From assembly GCA_028281845.1 (NCBI GenBank), contig JANQJD010000006.1:1-42923 (forward strand): a DNA stretch of 42,923 bases. Reading direction: 5' to 3'. This stretch comes from Rhodospirillales bacterium. GTDB taxonomy: Bacteria; Pseudomonadota; Alphaproteobacteria; Rhodospirillales; Rhodospirillaceae. The notes below the pieces were generated by a model, which ran no database searches, was not told the origin of the DNA, and saw only the letters and a program-made list of their open reading frames with translations. Shown here piece after piece: positions 8,424-16,190 of the stretch; the stretch's first letter is position 1, and each line of letters starts with the position of its first letter. A program made the position numbers and the translations under genes.

Positions 8424-9563
8424 TCAAGGCTTCGATCCAAAAAGAAATGAGACTAAATCGACTAGATCGGATGCAAGAGAATCAAAGGTTACAAAGGGAA
8501 TTGAGTACTGATAAAACTGTGAAGGATCGTAGTTCAAACCTATCGCACCAAGTAAGACTTCTCTTTCCCAGTTAATGTTACTCACCACATACTTAAGGTG
8601 TTTCTCGAGGTAGTCTGATGAATTAACAAGCAGCGTCGAGTTATCAACCGGAAGCCCATCCGAGATTATGATTAAGTACTTTTCCGATTCTGGCCTTTCA
8701 ATCAATCGGTGATATGCCCAGAGGATTGCCTCGCCATCTATATTCTCTTTTTGAAACTCCTCTCGGAGGAGCAAACCAATATTGGTACGCGCTAGTTCCC
8801 ATTCTTCTTCTGCTGATTTGAATATGATGTGCCTTAGGTCGTTTAGCCGACCGGGATTGTTTGACTTCGATTCAATCCACCTTTCTCTAGATTGGCCGCC
8901 CCTCCAAGCCCGAGTCGTAAAACCTAATATCTCGCACGATATCTCGCACTTTTCTAAAGTGGTGCAAAGCAGATCAACACACGTTCCAATGCCTGTTAAT
9001 GCCGATCCACTGAGAGAACCAGAACAGTCGATGAGGATCGAAACTATTGCATCTGTGGACGGGTGTTTAGTTTCGAGAGATTCTTCCAACCATTCAAAAT
9101 CGTGTTCAATTCGATGAGCGAGCGCTTGCGTGTGTATGTCGTGAATTTTGATAAGAAAGTCGAGTTCTTCGTTATCAATCAAATCATCCGCTCTAACAAC
9201 TTCGTCAAATTCACTCACGAAAGTCCGATATCCGGGATCTTGCAACTTCTTTCGGCGCCTCTTCTTTACAACTCTGGAAACTGAACCGAACTTGTCAGGA
9301 AATTTTGTTCGGCGGGCCGAGCAATTGTCAAAAACAGCAAGATGAACGTTTTTAGTATTCGATAGGTCGGCGCCGTCAAGGTTCGAGCCTGTAAAATCGA
9401 AATCGGTGAGATCCATGTATCCAAAGTCGATGCCTGAAAGGTCAAGGTGCCTAAAGTCACCCGGTTTCAAACCGCTCAGCCTGACAAGCTCTTCGAATAC
9501 GGTATCTTCTCCAGCGTGTAAGACAGAACCCATCTGATCTCGAGTTGAAGCGCTACCGGCCAC
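8424..9563 (-). CDS. Pentapeptide-repeat protein with CobT-type VWA domain
   Basis: The 379-aa protein opens with a short pentapeptide-repeat helix (about 38-90: FRHLDLSGIDFGYMDLTDFD and ADLSN). After a basic linker comes a C-terminal domain closely like the VWA domain of cobaltochelatase subunit CobT: VSILIDCSGSLSG with MIDAS Asp179, Ser181 and Ser183, then EILGFTTRAWRGGQSRE, NPGRLNDLRHIIFKSA, KENIDGEAILWA and IISDGLPVD. In cobalamin synthesis CobT works with the AAA+ protein CobS, but no ATPase or cobalamin gene is nearby. A conflict-system adaptor or effector role is therefore more likely than cobalt insertion (inference). It starts at GTG 9563, overlapping the upstream stop by 11 nt; ATG 9533 is an alternative start. 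Confidence 0.85.
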   Translation of the reverse strand: MAGSASTRDQMGSVLHAGEDTVFEELVRLSGLKPGDFRHLDLSGIDFGYMDLTDFDFTGSNLDGADLSNTKNVHLAVFDNCSARRTKFPDKFGSVSRVVKKRRRKKLQDPGYRTFVSEFDEVVRADDLIDNEELDFLIKIHDIHTQALAHRIEHDFEWLEESLETKHPSTDAIVSILIDCSGSLSGSALTGIGTCVDLLCTTLEKCEISCEILGFTTRAWRGGQSRERWIESKSNNPGRLNDLRHIIFKSAEEEWELARTNIGLLLREEFQKENIDGEAILWAYHRLIERPESEKYLIIISDGLPVDNSTLLVNSSDYLEKHLKYVVSNINWEREVLLGAIGLNYDPSQFYQYSIPFVTFDSLASDLVDLVSFLFGSKP

Positions 9564-10266
9564 GACTAGCTCGTATTGTTGCCTTTGAAAGTGTTATAGC
9601 ACCAGTCTCACGATCCTTGCCAAGATTCTTCGATTCTATGGCACTAATTAATTTTCGCTTCTGATTGCTAATCGATTCCCCATCCAGGCGACGAACATCC
9701 AACTCCCCGGGGAAGGTAGTTAGAACAAACGTGACGTCAAAGTCGTCTTGTATCTCTGCAATACAGAGCGGAGCATCATGACCAAGAATCAATCCCGTTA
9801 AGAAAGTGCCAACCATGTTAGTAATCGACCATGTGTTTCCCGCCTGAGATTCAATTTCGACAACTTTCGTTCTGTAGGTACCAGAAACCTCAGAACCGCT
9901 AGCGGTTTGATCGCTTTGTGACCCTTTGACCCCAATTGTGCTCAGCCCAAAGCTGGCGCCTTTCTCCGAGTTGCGAGTTTGGCTGCTTTGATTGGATCGG
10001 ATCGCATCTAAGTCTATGTCGGACCATGATGGGATATTTGAGTATTTGCTTTGAATCTCACAGTTGGTTGCTTCAATTACTAGGCGAGCAGATAGCACAC
10101 CAGTTTCGACTGTAACCCCTTTGAGATCTCGGCGAGGGGCACCAAACCTCAGACCTACGTTCAAAATCAGGCTGGTTGGGCTTGACCCTTGGACCCATTC
10201 AACATCTTCCAGTTCAACGATGGTGGGATGGCTGTTATCCGGGTTAGCTGTCTCAATATCTTCCAT
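9553..10266 (-). CDS. Unknown protein, first gene of the VWA/TIR locus
   Basis: I do not recognise this 237-aa protein. It is soluble and lacks a signal peptide. The N-terminus is acidic (MEDIETANPDNSH). A beta-strand-rich region (SLILNVGLRFGAPRRDLKGV) is followed by a serine-rich, probably flexible stretch around 90-130 (SNQSSQTRNSEKGASFG) and another beta-rich part. The end is basic. It overlaps the CobT-like gene by 11 nt, so the two are almost certainly cotranslated and may act together. I start it at ATG 10266; a TTG six codons upstream would also be open. The 420-bp gap to the TIR gene leaves open whether all three form one operon. Confidence 0.7.
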   Translation of the reverse strand: MEDIETANPDNSHPTIVELEDVEWVQGSSPTSLILNVGLRFGAPRRDLKGVTVETGVLSARLVIEATNCEIQSKYSNIPSWSDIDLDAIRSNQSSQTRNSEKGASFGLSTIGVKGSQSDQTASGSEVSGTYRTKVVEIESQAGNTWSITNMVGTFLTGLILGHDAPLCIAEIQDDFDVTFVLTTFPGELDVRRLDGESISNQKRKLISAIESKNLGKDRETGAITLSKATIRASRGR

Positions 10267-10284
10267 GCTCGATTTCTCTCGCAA

Positions 10285-10504
10285 ACACCTATGTTCCCAA
10301 GCAAACCATATCTGTTAGATGCGGAAAAGCTTATCGATCTTTCATTCCCGGAGGTGTGTTACAGGATACTCAGGTTCGTTATGTTTATGATCCACAATTT
10401 CGTAGCAAGGTAGGCACAATAAGTTCGCCAAACTCATGTGATAGAGGTGAGGGAGAACTGGAATCAGACTAGATTGGAACGTTATCAATCAAATAACGGG
10501 CATC
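10285..10504. promoter_or_regulatory. Promoter region of the VWA/TIR locus
   Basis: This is the divergent spacer between the minus-strand 237-aa gene and a possible plus-strand membrane protein. I could not fix -35/-10 boxes with confidence. Confidence 0.25.
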
Positions 10505-10771
10505 TTGGGAGCCGTCGGAGCTCTGGCATCGATTGCACAGATTCTTGGCACCAGGTGGAGTCGAGGCTTGTTCGCTCCAACCTCAAGGTTGGTGTATCTA
10601 GTTCTAGCATCTTCGACTTGGGCACTGATTGGACTGATCGTTCATTTGCTTTTTGATCCTCTGGGTCCTTTAGTGACGCGGGACGAAGAGATACAGATTT
10701 TCGCAGCAGCGATTTCATTCCCGATACTAGTCGTTTTCTTTTACGCATGTAAAAAACTGTTTTCAGATTGA
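10505..10771 (+). CDS. Small two-TM membrane protein (possible)
   Basis: The 88-aa frame has two clear hydrophobic helices, VYLVLASSTWALIGLIVHLL (about 30-49) and IFAAAISFPILVVFFYAC (about 64-81), with charged residues between them and a basic C-terminal tail. A membrane protein is more likely than chance. The opposing minus frame at 10485-10871 is basic, irregular and has no SD. The weak point is the start: the only near start is TTG 10505 without an SD. The frame is open back to 10451, with GGGAG near 10450 but no standard start codon after it. The upstream in-frame residues (DWNVINQITGIL) look coding, so translation may start earlier at a non-standard codon. Confidence 0.4.
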   Translation: MGAVGALASIAQILGTRWSRGLFAPTSRLVYLVLASSTWALIGLIVHLLFDPLGPLVTRDEEIQIFAAAISFPILVVFFYACKKLFSD

Positions 10772-10934
10772 ACCGATAGTGATCGTTAGTCGAAGAGGCT
10801 AACGAGCTGCTGACTTGGTCAGACTTAACGCAGTAGTAAAGAAGAATACGGACGTTATTTGCATGCAACATCTCAGATAGTGAGCGCGCAAGCGTTTACG
10901 CTGAATTGTCAACGTCTTCAAAATCTAGCCTTGG

Positions 10935-11156
10935 CTAGTCGTACAAGTCCATATCAGAAGAAGGATGGACCGCAATTACCCGGGCATCGCGTTGAGTCAT
11001 CTCTGGTAAATCTGGCGGCCCCTCCACTTCAATTACCACATCCTGCTCCAATGGTATCGGGCCAGCATCCTCACTTGTTTCGCAGGATAACTCCGCTAGC
11101 AAGTCCTGCAGCTGGGAATCGTCTAGAGAACTCGAAACGGTTATCAACCAACGCAT
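10935..11156 (-). CDS. Small acidic protein linked to the S8 protease
   Basis: This 73-aa protein reads MRWLITVSSSLDDSQLQDLL and later VVIEVEGPPDLPE and DARVIAVHPSSDMDLYD. Alternating strands and helices with a C-terminal VxVHPSSDMDLY resemble the small ferredoxin-like fold of subtilisin propeptides and I9-type inhibitors. It lies 51 nt after the subtilase gene in the same direction. I infer a separately encoded propeptide-like chaperone or inhibitor of that protease, since the protease lacks an obvious I9 domain. This is a structural guess from composition and context, not a recognised family hit. Confidence 0.65.
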   Translation of the reverse strand: MRWLITVSSSLDDSQLQDLLAELSCETSEDAGPIPLEQDVVIEVEGPPDLPEMTQRDARVIAVHPSSDMDLYD

Positions 11157-11207
11157 GATCAGACACTAGATTACAATCCTTCCGATTATACACTGCGATA
11201 CAGCTCA

Positions 11208-12560
11208 TTAGAGCATCGCGAGCGCCGCCGCCACATTGACGATGCCATGACCATATTCAGCGTTCCAACCTGTACTGCTGTTGACTTTGACTGCACTTGC
11301 AATCAGAACTTGTTTGATTTCTGTTGGCGAAAGGTCTGGGTAAGCTGACAAAATCAACGCTGCAACTCCAGCAACTACCGGTGTCGCCGCCGACGTACCA
11401 TTATCAAAACTTGTCTCATCTCCAGCAGCAGGTCTGCCTGGTCCGAAATTGGCAAAAATGTGGGAATAAGCCGCGACATCTGGTTTTTCCAGCTCAAACC
11501 GACCGGGACCCTGCGACGAATAGCCGATTCGCTCATGGAACTTGTTAACGGCTGCTACCGTGACAACTTCATTGAGACTATTACTTGCATGAATTGAGTT
11601 CCCTGGACCAATGCCACTGAAATGGCACGCTCCACTGGGACAGTCTTCACCGCAGTTTCCAGCAGCAAAGAAGCACGAAGCGCCACTTGTCACCACCTCC
11701 CGGACTTTTCGATGAACAGGGTGGTCAATGTCATGTACTTCGTGATTGGGAAAACGCTGCCGGTCTGGTACGCCGACGAAACCGTAGCTATTACTGGTTA
11801 GGTGCGGAGTGCCGTCCAAACGACGTTGGTCCAGCACTGCCTGAAACATCTGAATGGCCCCGCCGGACCGGGGCACACCCAGAAACGGATAGTCATAAAT
11901 ACGCGCCCAGGGTGCTGCGATCAGTACATCCGCGGCACACATTGAACCATGACTTGTAATCGGCGCTGTTCCAGGGCGCCGGCCCGCGTTTGGGCGCGCG
12001 AATCCGCCAACAACTGGATACTCCTCCCCGTTAACGCCTTCGTCGATAATACCAACGACGATGTTCTGACCCCGGTGACCGTTCTGCCAAGCAGAGTCGA
12101 CCCCTAGAAGATGGCGTATCTCAGTTAGAGTGGCGGCATCCCGGAAGGGCCGGCAGTCAGTGCCACCATCAGCGCGAGCTTCATCGATGGTCTCGTAATA
12201 CGTGTCCTGAAACAACGTCAGCTGCGAGTTTGGCCAAACACGGTAGTTACCCACACGTTCGAGATCTTCCACGCGCTCGGCATCCAGTGAACACTCAACC
12301 AGAGTAGACAGCGAAGACTGATCTGCTGATTCCGTTGTTTCTGCGAACGTGGATAGACCCATCGGTCTAGCCCCCGGTTCGGTGAACAGCGGGATCGGGG
12401 TCATATCATCATCATAGTCCAAACCGTAGCCCGACAGGTTCTGCACTAACTGATCTGCCTGCCGTTGCGATTCCGACTCTGAATCCATGGCGGACGTATG
12501 CATTTCAAACGCACTATCCACCTCACCTACTACTTCTAATAAAACACTAACTCTTGCCAT
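11208..12560 (-). CDS. Subtilisin-family (S8) serine protease
   Basis: The 450-aa protease carries the full S8 triad: Asp173 in VVGIIDEGVNGEE, His204 in TSHGSMCAAD and Ser390 in NGTSAATPVVAGVAAL, plus oxyanion Asn302 in FFAAGNCGEDC. There is no signal peptide, so it is probably cytoplasmic or exported by another route. The first 140 residues are an acidic extension of unknown fold (MARVSVLLEVVGEVD onward). Several cysteines cluster near 296-312 (CFFAAGNCGEDCPSGAC) and could form disulfides. The start ATG 12560 follows GGAGGAAAG. It lies between the OmpA-like gene (62 nt upstream) and the small acidic protein. Subtilases without export signals beside TPR-CHAT and sigma genes point to a proteolytic relay (inference). 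Confidence 0.93.
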   Translation of the reverse strand: MARVSVLLEVVGEVDSAFEMHTSAMDSESESQRQADQLVQNLSGYGLDYDDDMTPIPLFTEPGARPMGLSTFAETTESADQSSLSTLVECSLDAERVEDLERVGNYRVWPNSQLTLFQDTYYETIDEARADGGTDCRPFRDAATLTEIRHLLGVDSAWQNGHRGQNIVVGIIDEGVNGEEYPVVGGFARPNAGRRPGTAPITSHGSMCAADVLIAAPWARIYDYPFLGVPRSGGAIQMFQAVLDQRRLDGTPHLTSNSYGFVGVPDRQRFPNHEVHDIDHPVHRKVREVVTSGASCFFAAGNCGEDCPSGACHFSGIGPGNSIHASNSLNEVVTVAAVNKFHERIGYSSQGPGRFELEKPDVAAYSHIFANFGPGRPAAGDETSFDNGTSAATPVVAGVAALILSAYPDLSPTEIKQVLIASAVKVNSSTGWNAEYGHGIVNVAAALAML

Positions 12561-12622
12561 TTCACTTTCCTCCGGAACGTGGCTCTACTTGGTGCAGTTC
12601 ATCTAGAAGTTCATGAAGAGGT

Positions 12623-14188
12623 TCATGCGGACTTGTGACACCCGATAATGTCGACCCGTCGGTCTGCTGCACTACCATTGACGTGCGGCCACGCACGATC
12701 CACAAATCGCGACTCTCCTAGTGAAACTGGACGAACATCCTCCCACCCCTTTTTCTTCAGAAGTTCAGCTACCGCCCCAGCGCGCCGTTCACCTAAATTC
12801 AGATTGCTGGAAGCAGCCCCGCTTGCATCGGCAAAACCAATCACCCAAATCGTCGTTTTGGCTGGATCCACTGACTGAGGAGCAAGATTCACGTTGATAT
12901 TGGTTAAGCAGCCCTCAACATCACCCCGGCAATCTTGGAGAGGTTCATTGACTTCAAAAAACACGGATTCAAATTTCTGAGCGATGGGCTGTTTGCAATT
13001 AAGATGGGTTTTTGCGAAACGATCGAAACTCAGAAAGTCATCCTCCGAGGCGACAAGCGGCACAAGTCGGGAAAGGTGTTCCGCCTCATCTAAGTACTTC
13101 TGGCAATTGTCTTGAGCGCTATGGCAAAGAACGCTAGCCCGATCAACGACGAGTGAACCCGAGGGACCTAAAAACACAGCTGTAGTCGAAGACAGACCCG
13201 CTAGCGTTAACCCGGTAAGCTCGCGTCCGTTGCTCAAAATAGCCACTTCGTCGCTACCGTCTTCCGCCAGGTTTTTTGCCTGATGACCGTACCAAGCTCC
13301 GAATCCTGCCACGCCAACCATCGCGAGGGCACAACCTACCCAGAACGAATGATTGGTCCCGAACAAGATAAGTGCATGTCTGAAGCCATAGCGCTTGAGT
13401 GGCGCCTTGCGAAGAGGTCGTGTGGCAAGCCGGATCAAGCCGTTCACAATCAACACGATCAGAATCGTCAGCGGACTCAGCTGTGCACCAAACCAAAGCA
13501 GGTCTTCGATGCGCCAGTACGTAAGCGGTTCAATTCCCGCAAACGAGTAAAAAAAGTATGCATAGATCCACCCAAACGCGACCAGCAACGCACCAAGTAT
13601 TGCAGTTGTCTCAACACCACTGCGACTCGAGAGACGAGCGAGCGTTTCAACAAAGGGAGAAGGTCCCATACTATTTCGCAAAGCCGTCGCGTAGTTTCTC
13701 CAATCCTCAGACCTCCTACGCACCAGCTCGATGGCGTTCAGATCTGGAGCGGGTTGCAGGTACTCATAAATAATGCTGAGTGCGCGTTCACGCTTTTGTC
13801 CCAACTGGCTAGCGGTAGCCACCTCGTGCTCTGCGGGGAACTCACCTCCTGGAGAAAACTGCTGCACGGCGGTTAACGCCCGTTCAGCAGTGTCTAGCAG
13901 CTCGATCTGCTCGTTTGCAGCATCGAACCTTCGTAGGGTCTCCCTCACACTGATCCAAGATCCAGAAACGTCCTCGGTTGGGCTTGCCGGCGGACGCGTG
14001 TATCTCTTTCCGTCAAGTGAATCGCACTGATAGAGTTTTCGAGTCAATTCGCGGACAACTACAGCATCATCTACTCTTTGCCCAATTGATCGAATCAGGT
14101 CTGGAAGGACAGACAGCCTTGGACGGTGCCCGCTTCGATCGGCATCAGTTCCCACATCCACCACGTGATCGTGCTTCACCTGATTCAC
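12623..14188 (-). CDS. Inner-membrane protein with OmpA-like C-terminal domain
   Basis: The 521-aa protein has a soluble helical N-terminus (1-190), three predicted TM helices (about 192-215, 236-255, 277-298) and a large C-terminal part. The end (about 440-515) is OmpA/MotB-like: IWVIGFADASGAASSNLNLG, then ERRAGAVAELLKKKG and NGSAADRRVDI. In the family this fold binds peptidoglycan diaminopimelate, so the C-terminus should be periplasmic and the N-terminus cytoplasmic, which three TM helices allow. GTG 14188 has GGGAGG 8 nt upstream. It is the first gene of the leftward operon with the S8 protease. It could be an envelope sensor that signals across the inner membrane (inference). Confidence 0.82.
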   Translation of the reverse strand: MNQVKHDHVVDVGTDADRSGHRPRLSVLPDLIRSIGQRVDDAVVVRELTRKLYQCDSLDGKRYTRPPASPTEDVSGSWISVRETLRRFDAANEQIELLDTAERALTAVQQFSPGGEFPAEHEVATASQLGQKRERALSIIYEYLQPAPDLNAIELVRRRSEDWRNYATALRNSMGPSPFVETLARLSSRSGVETTAILGALLVAFGWIYAYFFYSFAGIEPLTYWRIEDLLWFGAQLSPLTILIVLIVNGLIRLATRPLRKAPLKRYGFRHALILFGTNHSFWVGCALAMVGVAGFGAWYGHQAKNLAEDGSDEVAILSNGRELTGLTLAGLSSTTAVFLGPSGSLVVDRASVLCHSAQDNCQKYLDEAEHLSRLVPLVASEDDFLSFDRFAKTHLNCKQPIAQKFESVFFEVNEPLQDCRGDVEGCLTNINVNLAPQSVDPAKTTIWVIGFADASGAASSNLNLGERRAGAVAELLKKKGWEDVRPVSLGESRFVDRAWPHVNGSAADRRVDIIGCHKSA

Positions 14189-14364
14189 AAGGACGCCTCC
14201 CAGATACGCCTTGATTCACTACTGCCATATCTATGCTTTTTGTCCCATGGACATATGTTGAATTCTTCTTCACCCGCGCGAAGATAGAGAATCGCTCGTC
14301 TAAGTGAGGTATTTCCCATACTTGTTGCAGTAAGTCCTTCGCAACAGATTAGAAAAAGAACGAA
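14189..14364. promoter_or_regulatory. Divergent promoter region, OmpA/S8 versus peroxidase/CHAT operons
   Basis: This 176-bp spacer must carry both promoters. It contains the 13-bp palindrome TGTCCCATGGACA at 14241-14253. The ECF sigma factor encoded in the rightward operon may act here, but no ECF -35/-10 pair could be assigned by eye. Confidence 0.4.
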
Positions 14365-15777
14365 ATGAACGACGTTTCCGAATTCTTCAGACTTTTCGAT
14401 CTACCCGCCTGCCCGCTTTCCGAAGAAAGTACCGATGCTCTTGCTGAAGCCATGCAGAACACTTCGGTCGCCGGTCATACAAGCCTAGGATCGGGTTATG
14501 TCTACTTAGGGCAGTTTATCGACCATGACATGACGGAAATGGAAACGACGAGCAATGAACCAAGCCGGCACAACATCCCACTAGCAGGAATCAAGCAACT
14601 GCGAAATCCCGCTTTGGATCTCGACTCTGTATACGGCAACGGATACTCGGACGAGAGAATCAAAGTAGGACCGACGGGAGAGATGCTGTTGGGTACTACG
14701 GTCGCGACAGACACTTTGAACAGCACGAGCTTGAGTGATCTACCGCGCAAAGCGCCGGAGGGCAGGACGGTGTTAGCCGCGATCCCCGACTTGCGCAACG
14801 ATGAAAACTTGGTAATCGCACAGTTGCACGTGCTGTTTTTGAAGCTACACAACGCGGTTCTAGGACTTCTCAACGATCGCGATCCCGAACGACGGTTCGA
14901 AAGCGCGAGGCGCGAGGTTACCAACATCTACCAATCTGTCGTGCTTTACGACTTCCTCCCTGCCATATGCGAAAGAGAGGTTGTGGAGAAAGTACTCAAG
15001 CCGAACTATCAGTCCATTTATCCCGCTCAGGGTCCAGACAATGTAGATATGCCGGTCGAGTTTTCCGTGGCGGCTTTCCGCTTCGGTCACTCAATGATTC
15101 GCCAGTCATATTCGGTGAACGAGCACACACTTCCGCCTAGGAATCTCCCGATCATGACGATGATCCAGATGACTGGGCACTACGCATTTCAGAACGAACA
15201 GGGTGTTCGGCATAGCGGGCTCCCCGAACACGTCGCTATAAAAGACTGGAACAAATTTTTCTTCACCAACTCGGGGGCAGTGAACACGGCCCGCCCAATC
15301 AGTCCCGCAGTTAGTTTCAAGCTGGCGGATGGACAACGCCCGTCAGAACAGTCTCAACTCTTAGCACAACGCAATTTGTGGCGGGGGGTCGAAGCGGGCC
15401 TAGCCTCGGCCATTGCAGTGATCGAACACCTAAACCGTACGCGGTGTGAGGACATCGTCCCACTCACTTACGAAGAATACGCCTCAAACTACATCTTTAA
15501 CGGCTTGTCAGAAAAGCAAATCCAGGAGGTTATTGACCACCCTCCTTTGTGGTTCTACATACTGACGGAAGCCTACACGCGTGGAAGTAAGGGCCGGAGG
15601 CTCGGTCCGCTCGGAAGCTTGCTGGTCGCCGACACCATAGTGGGGATTCTGAAGGCGATGGATAGTCCAGCATTGAATGGTCGGTGGACATCGGCAGTAC
15701 TCGAAAAACAACCCCAAGACATACGAATCACGGACATTATTGAACTTGTTACCAACGACGAAGGAGAGCAGACATGA
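14365..15777 (+). CDS. Animal-type heme peroxidase (peroxidase-cyclooxygenase superfamily)
   Basis: The 470-aa protein has the signature residues of the myeloperoxidase-type family. GQFIDHD holds Gln50, Asp53 and distal His54. DLDSVYGNG is near 85-93. DLRNDEN holds Arg144 and Glu147. AFRFGHSMIRQSY holds proximal His242, and QRNLWRG holds Asn337. Asp53 and Glu147 match the residues that form ester bonds to heme in mammalian peroxidases, so covalent heme and hypohalous acid or radical chemistry are plausible. There is no signal peptide. The ATG overlap (ATGATG) with the next gene shows tight translational coupling. It heads the operon with the TPR-CHAT protease and sigma factor, an unusual setting for this enzyme class. 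Confidence 0.92.
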   Translation: MNDVSEFFRLFDLPACPLSEESTDALAEAMQNTSVAGHTSLGSGYVYLGQFIDHDMTEMETTSNEPSRHNIPLAGIKQLRNPALDLDSVYGNGYSDERIKVGPTGEMLLGTTVATDTLNSTSLSDLPRKAPEGRTVLAAIPDLRNDENLVIAQLHVLFLKLHNAVLGLLNDRDPERRFESARREVTNIYQSVVLYDFLPAICEREVVEKVLKPNYQSIYPAQGPDNVDMPVEFSVAAFRFGHSMIRQSYSVNEHTLPPRNLPIMTMIQMTGHYAFQNEQGVRHSGLPEHVAIKDWNKFFFTNSGAVNTARPISPAVSFKLADGQRPSEQSQLLAQRNLWRGVEAGLASAIAVIEHLNRTRCEDIVPLTYEEYASNYIFNGLSEKQIQEVIDHPPLWFYILTEAYTRGSKGRRLGPLGSLLVADTIVGILKAMDSPALNGRWTSAVLEKQPQDIRITDIIELVTNDEGEQT

Positions 15778-16190
15778 TGGGAAAGTACGGAGTATTTGAG
15801 GGAAAGTGGCAGGTATCACCACGCACACACCCTAACTCAAGCGACGTAAGTAAGGAGGGTTACTACCCACAGGACACAACCGTTGTTGTGCAGTTCGTGA
15901 AAGCGGATTTCACCAGCCAACACCCGACTACCGGCCAGACTGTGAAAGGCTACCGTGTGGTTGTGAAACAAGGAAGCTGGGCTGGTGCTGCAGGCGTGCA
16001 GGCTGCCTTCTTGTTTTATCGATCTGGAAGATTGATTTCGACCCCAATCACAACAGGTTTGCAAGGTGCTGACCCCGGTTCTCGACTGAGCTTTACCATG
16101 TTCATCGAGATGACGGATGAAGATAATATGAAAAGCTATCTGGGATGGTCTGATGGAGACTTCGGATGCTGGGGGTGCAGGAGGCTTTAG
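15774..16190 (+). CDS. Unknown beta-rich protein coupled to the peroxidase
   Basis: This 138-aa protein starts MMGKYGVFEGKWQVSPRTHP and contains TTVVVQFVKADFTSQHP, GYRVVVKQGSWAG and FTMFIEMTDEDNMKSYLGWS. Alternating beta strands suggest a compact beta-sandwich or lipocalin-like fold, but I recognise no family. Its start overlaps the peroxidase stop by 4 nt, and its last 25 nt overlap the start of the CHAT gene, so all three are translated from one mRNA. The last residues (GCWGCRRL) are cysteine-rich. It could be a peroxidase partner or a substrate of the CHAT protease; both ideas are inference from position. Confidence 0.7.
   Translation: MMGKYGVFEGKWQVSPRTHPNSSDVSKEGYYPQDTTVVVQFVKADFTSQHPTTGQTVKGYRVVVKQGSWAGAAGVQAAFLFYRSGRLISTPITTGLQGADPGSRLSFTMFIEMTDEDNMKSYLGWSDGDFGCWGCRRL

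Noticed and set aside
8000..8440. 146-codon minus-strand frame before the TIR gene
   Set aside because: It overlaps the CobT-like gene end and the TIR gene start, has low-complexity composition and no SD; the TIR SD sits inside it.
10485..10871. 128-codon minus-strand frame
   Set aside because: Irregular basic sequence with no SD; it lies opposite a frame with two clear TM helices.
13283..13876. 197-codon plus-strand frame
   Set aside because: It lies wholly opposite the OmpA-like gene and has a Ser/Cys/Arg-rich antisense composition.
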